Source: Pseudocitrobacter sp913778145 (GTDB lineage: Bacteria; Pseudomonadota; Gammaproteobacteria; Enterobacterales; Enterobacteriaceae). Taken from it: 64,000 bases of DNA. Under the pieces are notes generated by a model that was not told where the DNA came from, did no database searches, and saw only the letters and a program-made list of their open reading frames with translations. Shown here piece after piece: positions 8,661 through 17,139 of the stretch. The first letter of the stretch is position 1, and every line of letters begins with the position of its first letter. The translations under genes and the position numbers were made by a program. Location of the stretch: NCBI GenBank assembly GCA_035726825.1, contig JALNTX010000009.1, forward strand, positions 142,278 to 206,277, read 5' to 3'.

Positions 8661-9896
8661 ATGGATTTTACCGCCGGCCTGATCCCGCTTGACGATGCGC
8701 TGAGCCAGATGCTCGGAAGAATTACCCCGCTCAATACTTCAGAATCGCTTCCGCTTGTGCAGGCGTTTGGCCGTATCACGGCGCGCGATGTGGTTTCGCC
8801 GCTGGATGTCCCCGGTTTTGATAACTCGGCGATGGACGGTTACGCCGTACGCCTGAGCGATATCGCCACCGACGCACCGCTGATGGTCGCGGGGAAAGCC
8901 TTCGCCGGTCAGCCGTATCACGGCGAATGGCCTGCCGGAAGCTGCATCCGCATTATGACCGGTGCGCCGGTTCCTGCGGGCTGCGACGCGGTCGTGATGC
9001 AGGAAGAAACCGAACAAACCGACGCGGGCGTGCGCTTTACTGCCCCGGTGAAAGCGGGCCAGAACATCCGCCGTCGCGGGGAAGATATCGCCAACGGCGC
9101 GGTGGTCTTCCCGGCCGGTACGCGCCTGACGGTGGCTGAACTGCCGGTGCTGGCCTCGCTGGGTATTCCAGAGGTTGAGGTGGTGCGTAAAGTCCGCGTG
9201 GCGCTGTTCTCCACCGGTGATGAGCTGCAACTGCCTGGTCAGCCGCTGGGTGAGGGTCAGATTTATGACACCAACCGCCTGGCTGTGCATCTGATGCTGG
9301 AACAGCTGGGCTGCGAGGTGATCAACCTTGGCATTATTCGCGATGACCCGGAACAGCTGCGCCAGACGTTTATCAAAGCCGATAGCGAAGCCGACGTAGT
9401 CATCAGCTCCGGCGGCGTCTCCGTCGGCGAAGCGGACTACACCAAAACCATTCTCGACGAACTGGGCGAGATCGGCTTCTGGAAGCTGGCAATTAAACCG
9501 GGCAAACCGTTCGCGTTTGGCAAACTGAGCAACAGCTGGTTCTGCGGCCTGCCGGGCAACCCGGTCTCGGCGGCGCTCACCTTCTATCAACTGGTGCAGC
9601 CGCTACTGGCGAAACTGAGCGGTTCTACCTGCTCCACACAAGCGCCGCGCCTGCGCGTGCGTGCCGCCTCGCGCCTGAAAAAATCACCGGGCCGCCTCGA
9701 TTTCCAGCGCGGTATTTTACAGCGTGACGCTAACGGCGATCTGACCGTCAGCACCACCGGTCATCAGGGCTCGCATATTTTCAGCTCCTTCAGCCAGGGC
9801 AACTGCTTTATCGTGTTAGAACGCGAACGCGGTCACGTAGAAGCGGGTGAATGGGTTGAAGTGGAACCGTTTAATCATCTGCTGGGAGGCCTGTGA
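8661..9896 (+). CDS. moeA: Molybdopterin molybdotransferase MoeA
   Basis: This 411-residue cytoplasmic enzyme inserts molybdenum into adenylylated molybdopterin to form molybdenum cofactor, the same length as E. coli MoeA. Landmarks include FDNSAMDGYAVR near residue 55, the MoaB/MogA-type binding segment SSGGVSVGEADYTK in domain III and PGKPFAFGKL. AGGAG precedes the ATG at good spacing. The stop overlaps the moeB start by one base (TGATG), so the two are translationally coupled. Confidence 0.96.
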   Translation: MDFTAGLIPLDDALSQMLGRITPLNTSESLPLVQAFGRITARDVVSPLDVPGFDNSAMDGYAVRLSDIATDAPLMVAGKAFAGQPYHGEWPAGSCIRIMTGAPVPAGCDAVVMQEETEQTDAGVRFTAPVKAGQNIRRRGEDIANGAVVFPAGTRLTVAELPVLASLGIPEVEVVRKVRVALFSTGDELQLPGQPLGEGQIYDTNRLAVHLMLEQLGCEVINLGIIRDDPEQLRQTFIKADSEADVVISSGGVSVGEADYTKTILDELGEIGFWKLAIKPGKPFAFGKLSNSWFCGLPGNPVSAALTFYQLVQPLLAKLSGSTCSTQAPRLRVRAASRLKKSPGRLDFQRGILQRDANGDLTVSTTGHQGSHIFSSFSQGNCFIVLERERGHVEAGEWVEVEPFNHLLGGL

Positions 9897-10645
9897 TGGC
9901 AGCGGAACTCAGCGATGCGGAGATGATGCGCTATAACCGGCAAATCATTCTGCGCGGCTTTGATTTCGACGGTCAGGAGCGGCTGAAAGAGGCGAAGGTG
10001 CTGGTTGTCGGCCTGGGCGGGCTGGGCTGCGCGGCGACGCAGTATCTGGCGGCCGCTGGTATCGGGCAACTGACGCTGGTCGATTTCGACACCGTGGCGC
10101 TCTCCAATCTTCAGCGCCAGACGCTGCACAGCGACGCCACTATCGGCCAACCGAAGGTGGATTCCGCGCGGGATGCACTGGCGCGGATTAACCCGCATAC
10201 GCGTCTGGTGACGCATAACGCGATGCTTGACGACGAGGCGCTGTGGGCGCTGATCGCACAGCACGATCTGGTGCTTGATTGCACCGATAACGTCGCGGCG
10301 CGCAATCAGTTGAATGCGGGCTGCTTTCGCCATAAAACACCGCTGGTTTCCGGCGCAGCCATTCGCATGGAGGGGCAAATCAGCGTCTTCACCTGGCAGG
10401 AAGGCGAACCGTGTTACCGCTGCCTGAGCCGTCTGTTCGGTGAAAATGCGCTGACCTGCGTAGAAGCGGGCGTGATGTCGCCGCTGATTGGCGTGATTGG
10501 TTCATTGCAGGCGATGGAAGCCATCAAGGTTCTCGCCCACTACGGCACGCCTGCCGCCGGAAAAATCGTGATGTACGACGCGATGACCTGCCAGTTCCGC
10601 GAAATGAAGTTAATGCGTAACCCAGGGTGTGAGGTGTGCGGGTAA
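9896..10645 (+). CDS. moeB: Molybdopterin-synthase adenylyltransferase MoeB
   Basis: This 249-residue E1-like enzyme activates the C-terminus of the sulfur carrier MoaD by adenylation, so that it can accept sulfur for molybdopterin synthesis. The nucleotide-binding motif VVGLGGLGCAA lies near residue 35 and the arginine finger region NLQRQ follows. Two zinc-binding pairs, CYRC and CEVC, are both present. The ATG at 9896 overlaps the moeA stop; an adjacent GTG one codon earlier is possible but does not match the E. coli N-terminus. Confidence 0.96.
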   Translation: MAAELSDAEMMRYNRQIILRGFDFDGQERLKEAKVLVVGLGGLGCAATQYLAAAGIGQLTLVDFDTVALSNLQRQTLHSDATIGQPKVDSARDALARINPHTRLVTHNAMLDDEALWALIAQHDLVLDCTDNVAARNQLNAGCFRHKTPLVSGAAIRMEGQISVFTWQEGEPCYRCLSRLFGENALTCVEAGVMSPLIGVIGSLQAMEAIKVLAHYGTPAAGKIVMYDAMTCQFREMKLMRNPGCEVCG

Positions 10646-10662
10646 CACGGAGCGGCCTGTTT

Positions 10663-10791
10663 GCCGGGTGGCGCTTGCGCTTACCCGGCCTACGGTTAGC
10701 TATCGTGCATCGTTGCCGGGTGGCGGCTACGCCTTACCCGGCCTACGGGTTAGGTGCGGGTAGGCCTGATAAGCGCAAGCGCCATCAGGCA
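10663..10791. repeat. REP cluster, three units
   Basis: Two direct REP units (GCCGGGTGGCG...TTACCCGGCCTACGG at 10663-10695 and 10715-10747) and one inverted unit (GTAGGCCTGATAAGCGCAAG...CATCAGGC, about 10760-10790) fill the space between the convergent moeB and fsaA. Confidence 0.85.
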
Positions 10792-10809
10792 TCGACACCG
10801 CACATTAGC

Positions 10810-11472
10810 TTATAAAGACGTACGGCCAAACGCCGTTTGCCAGTCCTGCTCAAATTTCGCCACTGCGGCGTCCACCGCCGGATAGCTAATCAGTTGCTGC
10901 GCAACATCCAGCGGCAACGTAATCGATTTACAGCCCGCCAGCAGGCAGTCCAGCGCCTGACGCGGCGTTTTAAAGCTTGCGGCCAGCACTTTGGCGCGCG
11001 GGGCGTGCAGCGTCAGCAGTTCCTGTAGCTCACAGACGGTCTGAATGCCGTTCCCGCCCTGCGCATCTACGCGGTTGACATAAGGCGCGACATACTCCGC
11101 CCCGGCCAATGCAGACAGCAAACCTTGCGCTGCGCCATAAACCGCGGTCCCCAGCGTGGGAATACCTTCCTCTTTCAGCAGCTTGATAGCCGCCAGCCCC
11201 TCCGCGGTGACCGGAATTTTCACCACCAAATCCGGGATAATTGCGCGCAACGTGTGCGCATCATTCACCATACCATCAGCAGTGGTCGCCATTACCTGCG
11301 CAAACAGGCGACCTTTCCCACCCATGGCCTCGTACAGCTCAGGCAGTAAAACGTCGAGACGTTTCTTACCTGCGGCGATGATGCTGGGGTTAGTGGTCAC
11401 GCCCGCCAGAGGGAAAATCCGCGCCAGCTTTTTGACTGCCGCGACATCAGAAGTATCGAGATAGAGTTCCAT
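10810..11472 (-). CDS. fsaA: Fructose-6-phosphate aldolase FsaA
   Basis: This 220-residue class I aldolase of the transaldolase family cleaves fructose 6-phosphate to dihydroxyacetone and glyceraldehyde 3-phosphate in vitro. The Schiff-base lysine is Lys85 in DLVVKIPVT. The N-terminal MELYLDTSD and the GVTTNPSI loop are conserved. It is divergent from pflE-pflF, from which it is separated by 133 bases holding an FNR-like box and two palindromes that may affect both directions. Confidence 0.95.
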   Translation of the reverse strand: MELYLDTSDVAAVKKLARIFPLAGVTTNPSIIAAGKKRLDVLLPELYEAMGGKGRLFAQVMATTADGMVNDAHTLRAIIPDLVVKIPVTAEGLAAIKLLKEEGIPTLGTAVYGAAQGLLSALAGAEYVAPYVNRVDAQGGNGIQTVCELQELLTLHAPRAKVLAASFKTPRQALDCLLAGCKSITLPLDVAQQLISYPAVDAAVAKFEQDWQTAFGRTSL

Positions 11473-11537
11473 CGCCGTTCCTTAAACCGTGAGATTGAGC
11501 ATGCTTTAACACTACCACGGGCAAACCTCACGTTTGG

Positions 11538-11551
11538 TTGATTTGCGTCAA
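11538..11551 (+). promoter_or_regulatory. FNR-like box upstream of pflE
   Basis: TTGATTTGCGTCAA matches the FNR consensus TTGAT-N4-ATCAA at nine of ten positions. A TATTTA at 11571-11576 is a plausible -10 element and would put transcription near 11583, with this box centred near -40, the class II position. Anaerobic activation would suit a glycyl-radical enzyme, which oxygen destroys. Inferred, not tested. Confidence 0.55.
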
Positions 11552-11555
11552 AATA

Positions 11556-11594
11556 ACTTTCATTCGAAAGTATTTAAATCTTTATACGAAAGAT
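11556..11594. promoter_or_regulatory. Two palindromic operator candidates in the pflE promoter
   Basis: ACTTTCATTCGAAAGT (11556-11571) has 6-base perfect arms around a 4-base spacer. ATCTTTATACGAAAGAT (11578-11594) has 6-base arms around 5 bases. They lie between the FNR-like box and the pflE ATG and overlap the probable -10 and start site, so a bound protein would block transcription. The 14-mer core of the first one recurs, inverted, in front of ybiU. Confidence 0.5.
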
Positions 11595-11605
11595 GAGGGC
11601 GACCT

Positions 11606-12505
11606 ATGATTTTCAATATTCAGCGCTATTCCACCCATGACGGCCCAGGCATTCGCACCGTAGTGTTTCTTAAGGGATGCTCGCTCGGCTGCCGATGGTG
11701 TCAGAACCCGGAAAGCCGCTCCCGTGAGCAGGATCTGCTGTTCGATCCGCGCCTGTGTCTTGAGGGGTGCGACCTTTGCCATCAGGCGGCACCTGAGGTA
11801 ATTGAACGCGCGCTGCATGGTCTGCTTATTCACCGTGAGAAGCTTAACGAAACGCATCTCGCCGCGCTTAGCGATTGTTGCCCCACTCAGGCGCTCACCG
11901 TGTGCGGAGAGGAGAAAAGCGTCGAGGATATTATTGCGACGGTGCTGCGCGATAAGCCCTTTTACGATCGCAGCGGCGGCGGGCTGACGCTCTCCGGCGG
12001 CGAACCGTTTATGAACCCGGAACTGGCGCTGGGGCTGCTGAAAAACGCCCATCAGCAAGGTATTCACACGGCGGTTGAAACCTGTCTGCACGTACCGTGG
12101 CGCTATCTGGAGCCTGCGCTGCCCTATATCGACCTCTTTCTGGCCGACCTGAAACACGTTGACGACGCGCGCTTTAAAACCTGGACCGATGGCTCCGCCA
12201 AACGCGTGCTCGATAACCTGCAACGCATTGCGGCGGCCGGTAAAAAAATGACCATTCGCGTGCCGCTGATTCAAGGCTTTAACGCGGATGTTAATTCCAT
12301 CAAAGCGATTACCGAATTTGCTGCCGACAAACTGGGCGTGCAGGAGATTCACTTTTTGCCGTATCACACGCTGGGCATCAATAAATATTCGCTGCTCGGC
12401 CAACCCTACAATGCCCCCGACAAGCCGCTCGACGACCCGGAACTGCTGGATTTTGCCCAGCACTATGCGCGCGAAAAAGGCTTAACGGCGACCCTACGAG
12501 GATAA
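11606..12505 (+). CDS. pflE: Glycyl-radical enzyme activating enzyme PflE (YbiY)
   Basis: This 299-residue radical SAM protein is expected to install the glycyl radical in its partner PflF. The 4Fe-4S cluster cysteines are Cys25, Cys29 and Cys32 in FLKGCSLGCRWC. Two further cysteine groups (LCLEGCDLC and DCCPTQALTVC, roughly residues 52-95) form the ferredoxin-like insert of the larger activases. SGGEP, which helps bind S-adenosylmethionine, is present. Only four bases separate it from pflF, whose ribosome site overlaps its stop. Confidence 0.93.
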   Translation: MIFNIQRYSTHDGPGIRTVVFLKGCSLGCRWCQNPESRSREQDLLFDPRLCLEGCDLCHQAAPEVIERALHGLLIHREKLNETHLAALSDCCPTQALTVCGEEKSVEDIIATVLRDKPFYDRSGGGLTLSGGEPFMNPELALGLLKNAHQQGIHTAVETCLHVPWRYLEPALPYIDLFLADLKHVDDARFKTWTDGSAKRVLDNLQRIAAAGKKMTIRVPLIQGFNADVNSIKAITEFAADKLGVQEIHFLPYHTLGINKYSLLGQPYNAPDKPLDDPELLDFAQHYAREKGLTATLRG

Positions 12506-12509
12506 TCTG

Positions 12510-14942
12510 ATGACCACTCTGACGCTCGATAAATTAACCGACCGTATCAAAGCGCATAAATCTGCGCTGGTAAACATCGTTAAGCCCCCGGTTTGCACCG
12601 AACGCGCCCGCCACTACACCGAAGCGTATCAGCAGCATCTGGATAAACCGATTCCGGTTCGTCGCGCACTGGCGCTGGCGCATCACCTGGCGGAACGCAC
12701 TATCTGGATCAAGCACGACGAGCTGATCATCGGTAACCAGGCAAGTGAAGTACGCGCCGCGCCAATCTTCCCGGAATACACCGTGAGCTGGATTGAGAAA
12801 GAAATTGACGATCTCGCGGATCGCCCGGGCGCCGGATTTGCGGTAAGCGAAGAGAACAAGCGCGTGCTGCACGAAGTGTGCCCATGGTGGCGCGGACAGA
12901 CCGTGCAGGATCGCTGCTACGGTATGTTTACCGATGAACAAAAAGCGCTGCTGGCCACCGGGATCATCAAAGCCGAAGGCAATATGACCTCCGGCGACGC
13001 GCACCTGGCGGTGAACTTCCCGCTTCTGCTGGAAAAAGGCCTCGACGGTATGCGTGCCAAAGTGGCCGAGCGCCGCACGCGCATTAACCTGACCGTGCTC
13101 GACGATCTGCACGGCGAACAGTTCCTGAAAGCGATTGATATCGTGCTCAACGCGGTAAGCCTGCACATTGAACGTTTCGCCGAACTGGCGCGTAAAATGG
13201 CCGCCGAAGAGACGCGCGAAAGCCGTCGCGATGAGCTGCTGGCGATGGCGGAAAACTGCGACATCATCGCCCACCAGCCGCCGAAAACCTTCTGGCAGGC
13301 GCTGCAGCTGTGCTACTTCATTCAGTTGATTCTGCAGATTGAGTCCAACGGCCACTCGGTGTCGTTTGCCCGTATGGACCAGTACCTCTATCCATACTAT
13401 CGCCGCGACGTCGAGCTGGAACAGACGCTGGACCGCGAGCACGCCATTGAACTGCTGCACAGCTGCTGGCTGAAACTGCTGGAGGTGAACAAAATCCGCT
13501 CCGGCTCGCACTCCAAAGCCTCTGCCGGTAGCCCGCTGTATCAGAACGTCACCATCGGCGGGCAGACGCTGATCAACGGTGAAGCGCGGGATGCGGTCAA
13601 CCCGCTCTCTTACGCTATTCTGGAGTCCTGCGGTCGCCTGCGCTCCACCCAGCCGAACCTGAGCGTGCGCTACCATGCAGGCATGAGCAACGACTTCCTC
13701 GACGCCTGCGTACAGGTGATTCGCTGCGGCTTCGGTATGCCGGCGTTTAACAACGATGAAATTGTTATTCCGGAATTTATCAAACTCGGCGTCGAAAAAG
13801 AGGACGCCTATGACTATGCAGCTATCGGCTGTATCGAAACCGCCGTCGGTGGCAAATGGGGCTATCGCTGCACCGGCATGAGTTTTATCAACTTCGTCCG
13901 CGTGATGCTGGCGGCGATGGAAGGCGGGCGCGACGCCACCAGCCAGCAGGTGTTCCTTGCTCAGGAAAAAGCGCTTTCTGCCGGTAACTTTAACAACTTC
14001 GATGAAGTGCTGGAGGCATGGGATACGCAGATTCGCTACTACACCCGTAAATCGATTGAGATTGAGTATGTCGTCGACACCATGCTGGAAGAGAACGTTC
14101 ACGATATTCTCTGCTCGGCGCTGGTTGATGACTGCATCGAGCGCGCAAAAAGCATCAAGCAAGGTGGCGCCAAATATGACTGGGTTTCCGGGCTTCAGGT
14201 CGGTATCGCCAATCTCGGTAACAGCCTGGCGGCGGTAAAAAAACTGGTCTTCGATCAGGGGCTGATTGGGCAGCAGGAACTGGCGAAAGCGCTGGCGGAA
14301 GATTACGAGGGGCTGACGCATGAACAGCTTCGTCAACGCCTGATCAACGGCGCGCCGAAGTATGGCAACGACGACGACAGCGTTGATAAGCTGCTGGCGC
14401 GCGCTTATCAAACCTACATCGACGAACTGAAGCAGTATCATAACCCGCGCTACGGTCGCGGCCCGATTGGCGGCAATTACTATGCGGGCACCTCGTCCAT
14501 CTCAGCAAACGTGCCGTTTGGCGCGCAAACCATGGCAACGCCGGATGGCCGTAAAGCCAAAACGCCGCTGGCGGAAGGCGCAAGCCCGGCGTCCGGGACA
14601 GACCATCTGGGGCCAACCGCGGTCATTAGTTCAGTCGGTAAACTGCCAACCTCGGCCATTCTCGGCGGCGTGCTGCTGAACCAGAAGCTGAACCCGGCGA
14701 CGCTGGATAACGAAAGCGATAAGCAAAAACTGATGGTGCTGCTGCGGACCTTCTTTGAAGTACACAAAGGCTGGCATATTCAGTACAACATCGTCTCCCG
14801 TGAAACGCTGCTGGAAGCGAAAAAACACCCGGATCAGTACCGCGATCTTGTCGTGCGCGTTGCAGGTTACTCGGCCTTCTTCACCACCCTCTCGCCCGAT
14901 GCGCAGGACGATATTATCGCGCGTACCGAGCATACGCTGTAA
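12510..14942 (+). CDS. pflF: Glycyl-radical enzyme PflF (YbiW)
   Basis: This 810-residue cytoplasmic enzyme of the pyruvate formate-lyase/diol dehydratase superfamily equals E. coli YbiW in length. The catalytic cysteine is Cys441 in YAAIGCIETAV. The radical glycine is Gly786 in VRVAGYSAFFT near the C-terminus. A single Cys followed by Ile at the active site, not the Cys-Cys pair of true pyruvate formate-lyase, argues for a different substrate, possibly a dehydratase reaction; the substrate is unknown. It is co-transcribed with its activase PflE. Confidence 0.93.
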   Translation: MTTLTLDKLTDRIKAHKSALVNIVKPPVCTERARHYTEAYQQHLDKPIPVRRALALAHHLAERTIWIKHDELIIGNQASEVRAAPIFPEYTVSWIEKEIDDLADRPGAGFAVSEENKRVLHEVCPWWRGQTVQDRCYGMFTDEQKALLATGIIKAEGNMTSGDAHLAVNFPLLLEKGLDGMRAKVAERRTRINLTVLDDLHGEQFLKAIDIVLNAVSLHIERFAELARKMAAEETRESRRDELLAMAENCDIIAHQPPKTFWQALQLCYFIQLILQIESNGHSVSFARMDQYLYPYYRRDVELEQTLDREHAIELLHSCWLKLLEVNKIRSGSHSKASAGSPLYQNVTIGGQTLINGEARDAVNPLSYAILESCGRLRSTQPNLSVRYHAGMSNDFLDACVQVIRCGFGMPAFNNDEIVIPEFIKLGVEKEDAYDYAAIGCIETAVGGKWGYRCTGMSFINFVRVMLAAMEGGRDATSQQVFLAQEKALSAGNFNNFDEVLEAWDTQIRYYTRKSIEIEYVVDTMLEENVHDILCSALVDDCIERAKSIKQGGAKYDWVSGLQVGIANLGNSLAAVKKLVFDQGLIGQQELAKALAEDYEGLTHEQLRQRLINGAPKYGNDDDSVDKLLARAYQTYIDELKQYHNPRYGRGPIGGNYYAGTSSISANVPFGAQTMATPDGRKAKTPLAEGASPASGTDHLGPTAVISSVGKLPTSAILGGVLLNQKLNPATLDNESDKQKLMVLLRTFFEVHKGWHIQYNIVSRETLLEAKKHPDQYRDLVVRVAGYSAFFTTLSPDAQDDIIARTEHTL

Positions 14943-14948
14943 GCCCTT

Positions 14949-15031
14949 GCCGGATGCGGCGCAAACGCCTTATCCGGCCTACCAAACAGGGCACAGGTCA
15001 TGTAGGCCTGATAAGCGCAGCGCATCAGGCA
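14949..15031. repeat. BIME (two REP units)
   Basis: GCCGGATGCGGCGCAAACGC with its TTATCCGGCCTAC arm is followed by the inverted unit TGTAGGCCTGATAAGCGCAG...ATCAGGC. It begins seven bases after the pflF stop. Confidence 0.85.
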
Positions 15032-15038
15032 ATGTTTC

Positions 15039-15061
15039 AAGCCGGGGAAACCCGGCTTTTT
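15039..15061 (+). terminator. Intrinsic terminator after pflF
   Basis: AAGCCGGG and CCCGGCTT pair around a GAAA tetraloop and are followed by further T residues. It should end the pflE-pflF transcript after the REP pair. Confidence 0.8.
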
Positions 15062-15173
15062 GACGTTTTAGGGGCCGTTTTCCGAGTCGCCTCGCAGGAT
15101 AATCACGCCAAAAACACATATCATTTTACGAGTGCTACAGTCCGCCCACCTTCAACAACCGGCACGGACCGCC

Positions 15174-16064
15174 ATGAAAACCAAATTTCCTGCCACGCCC
15201 CATGATGCGATTTTCAAAACGTTTTTACGCCACGGTGAAACCGCACGCGACTTTCTCGAGGCGCATCTGCCGCCGTTTTTGCGCCCGCATTGCAACCTCG
15301 ACACACTGAAGCTTGAGCCCGAAAGTTTTCTCGATGAAAAACTGCGTTCGCGCTACTCCGATGTACTCTACTCGCTGCAAACCGGAAACGGCGCAGGATA
15401 CATTTACGTCATCATCGAACACCAAAGCTCGCCGGGCGATCATATGGCTTTTCGCCTGATGCGTTACGCTATCGCGGCAATGCAGCGCCACCTGGATATC
15501 GGCCATAAAACCATTCCGCTGGTGATTCCGATTCTGTTTTATCACGGAGAGGAAAGCCCCTATCCCCACTCCATGGACTGGATTGACGAGTTTGACGATC
15601 CGGAGCTGGCACGCCAGGTTTTCTATAACGCCTTTCCGCTCGTGGATATCACCGTCACGCCGGATGACGACATCATGCAGCATCGCAGAATGGCCCTGCT
15701 CGAACTGCTGCAAAAACATATTCGCCAGCGCGATCTCTCAGGTTTGCTTGAGCAACTGGTGACCCTTCTGCTGTTGGGATACACTACGGAAACGCAGTTA
15801 AAAGCGTTGGTGAGCTATATGTTCGTGGAAGGCAATACCGAGAACTGTAGCGCATTGCTGGAGAAACTGGCGCAGCGGGCGCCAAAGCACAGGGAGACTC
15901 TGATGACTATTGCGGAACAGCTTGAGCAGAAAGGACGTGAAGAAGGCCAGCGTATCGCCGCGCAACGTATCGCGCAAACGTTGCTCAAAGAAGGCCTCGA
16001 TCGTGAAAAAGTCAGCGCGATAACCGGCGTAGCGGTGGAAGAATTGCAACAGCAAGCACATTAA
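15174..16064 (+). CDS. Rpn family nuclease / transposase-like protein
   Basis: This 296-residue protein belongs to the Rpn (PD-(D/E)XK, formerly transposase_31/YhgA-like) family. Members are DNA endonucleases that promote RecA-independent recombination. The N-terminal signature TPHDAIFKTFLRH is clear. The nuclease core shows RYSDVLYSL and VIIEHQSS, giving the expected D...E-x-Q arrangement, and the C-terminus has the usual short helical tail (GREEGQRIAAQRIAQTLLKEG). The start at 15174 is chosen because it begins the family signature; its ribosome site is weak. It is not at this position in E. coli K-12, fitting the scattered distribution of rpn genes. Confidence 0.85.
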   Translation: MKTKFPATPHDAIFKTFLRHGETARDFLEAHLPPFLRPHCNLDTLKLEPESFLDEKLRSRYSDVLYSLQTGNGAGYIYVIIEHQSSPGDHMAFRLMRYAIAAMQRHLDIGHKTIPLVIPILFYHGEESPYPHSMDWIDEFDDPELARQVFYNAFPLVDITVTPDDDIMQHRRMALLELLQKHIRQRDLSGLLEQLVTLLLLGYTTETQLKALVSYMFVEGNTENCSALLEKLAQRAPKHRETLMTIAEQLEQKGREEGQRIAAQRIAQTLLKEGLDREKVSAITGVAVEELQQQAH

Positions 16065-16160
16065 CCCGCACTCTTATACTTTCATATGAAATAAATTTGT
16101 GGTTGCGGTCACATTGTAATTAGAATGCTTCTGGTCGCAGTTACATCAGGAGCACTGAGT

Positions 16161-16976
16161 ATGACCGTTAAAGTTATCGTCACCGATATGGACGGAACTT
16201 TTCTTAATGACGCCAAAAAGTACGATCGTGACCGTTTTCTGGCGCAGTTTGAACAGCTTCAACAACGTGGCATTGAGTTCGTCGTTGCCAGCGGGAATCA
16301 GTATTACCAGCTCATCACCTTCTTCCCGGAAATCCAGGACCGCATCTCTTTCGTCGCCGAAAACGGCGCACTGGTGTATGAGCACGGGCAACAGCTTTTC
16401 CACGGTGAACTGACCCATCATGAGTCGCAAATTGTCATTGGCGAGCTGCTGAAGGATAAAACGCTCAACTTTGTCGCCTGCGGTCTGGAAAGCGCCTATG
16501 TCAGCGAAAACGCCCCCAATGCGTTTGTTGAGCTGATGTCGAAGCACTACTACCGTCTGAAACGCGTTGCTCGCTATACGGATATCGACGATAAGCTGTT
16601 CAAATTCTCGCTCAACCTGCCCGATGAACAGATTCCTCTGCTGATTGATAAACTGCGTGTCTCCCTCGACGGCGTGATGAAGCCCGTCACCAGCGGCTTT
16701 GGCTTTATCGATTTGATTATTCCCGGTCTGCATAAAGCCAATGGTATCAGCCGCCTGCTTAAGCGCTGGGATATCTCGCCGCAGGCGTGCGTGGCGATTG
16801 GCGATAGCGGCAACGATGCAGAAATGCTGAAGCTGGTGAAATACGCGTTTGCGATGGAAAATGCTGCTGAGAGCATTAAATCAATTGCCGATTATCAAAC
16901 GGATGATAATAACCACCACGGCGCGTTAAATGTTATTCAGGCCGTGCTGGACAAAACCGGCCCCTTCCAGGCGTAA
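16161..16976 (+). CDS. ybiV: HAD-family sugar phosphatase YbiV
   Basis: This 271-residue Cof-type HAD phosphatase dephosphorylates sugar phosphates such as fructose 1-phosphate and other phosphorylated sugars in vitro. The nucleophile and acid/base pair are Asp9 and Asp11 in VTDMDGTFL, motif III lies in the central region and motif IV is AIGDSGNDAEML. The ATG at 16161 has AGGAG upstream. Length equals E. coli YbiV. Confidence 0.95.
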   Translation: MTVKVIVTDMDGTFLNDAKKYDRDRFLAQFEQLQQRGIEFVVASGNQYYQLITFFPEIQDRISFVAENGALVYEHGQQLFHGELTHHESQIVIGELLKDKTLNFVACGLESAYVSENAPNAFVELMSKHYYRLKRVARYTDIDDKLFKFSLNLPDEQIPLLIDKLRVSLDGVMKPVTSGFGFIDLIIPGLHKANGISRLLKRWDISPQACVAIGDSGNDAEMLKLVKYAFAMENAAESIKSIADYQTDDNNHHGALNVIQAVLDKTGPFQA

Positions 16977-16995
16977 GCCAGCCCCCTCGTACAGT

Positions 16996-17029
16996 GCCGG
17001 ATGGCGGTTTTGCCTTATCCGGCCTACCG
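16996..17029. repeat. Single REP unit
   Basis: GCCGGATGGCGGTTTTGCCT followed by TATCCGGCCTACC is one REP palindrome, 20 bases beyond the ybiV stop. Confidence 0.75.
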
Positions 17030-17111
17030 ATCCCTGTCGAATCAACCATCATGATTTTTAAACTTGCATTAACTTATTTTTAACTTAAAGTATCACCTGT
17101 AATCATTTTTA

Positions 17112-17125
17112 CTTTCGAATGAAAG
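17112..17125. promoter_or_regulatory. Palindromic operator candidate upstream of ybiU
   Basis: CTTTCGAATGAAAG is the exact reverse complement of the 14-mer CTTTCATTCGAAAG found at 11557-11570 before pflE. It ends 14 bases before the ybiU start codon. A 14-base identity at two promoters 5.5 kb apart suggests a shared regulator. Confidence 0.5.
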
Positions 17126-17139
17126 ATTGCGAGGTTGAT

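Noticed and set aside
11582..12463. 293-codon minus-strand frame opposite pflE
   Set aside because: It mirrors the radical SAM gene and includes the divergent promoter region; no coding evidence.
12534..14441. 635-codon minus-strand frame opposite pflF
   Set aside because: It is a long shadow of the highly conserved pflF gene; its sequence has no family features and no start signal.
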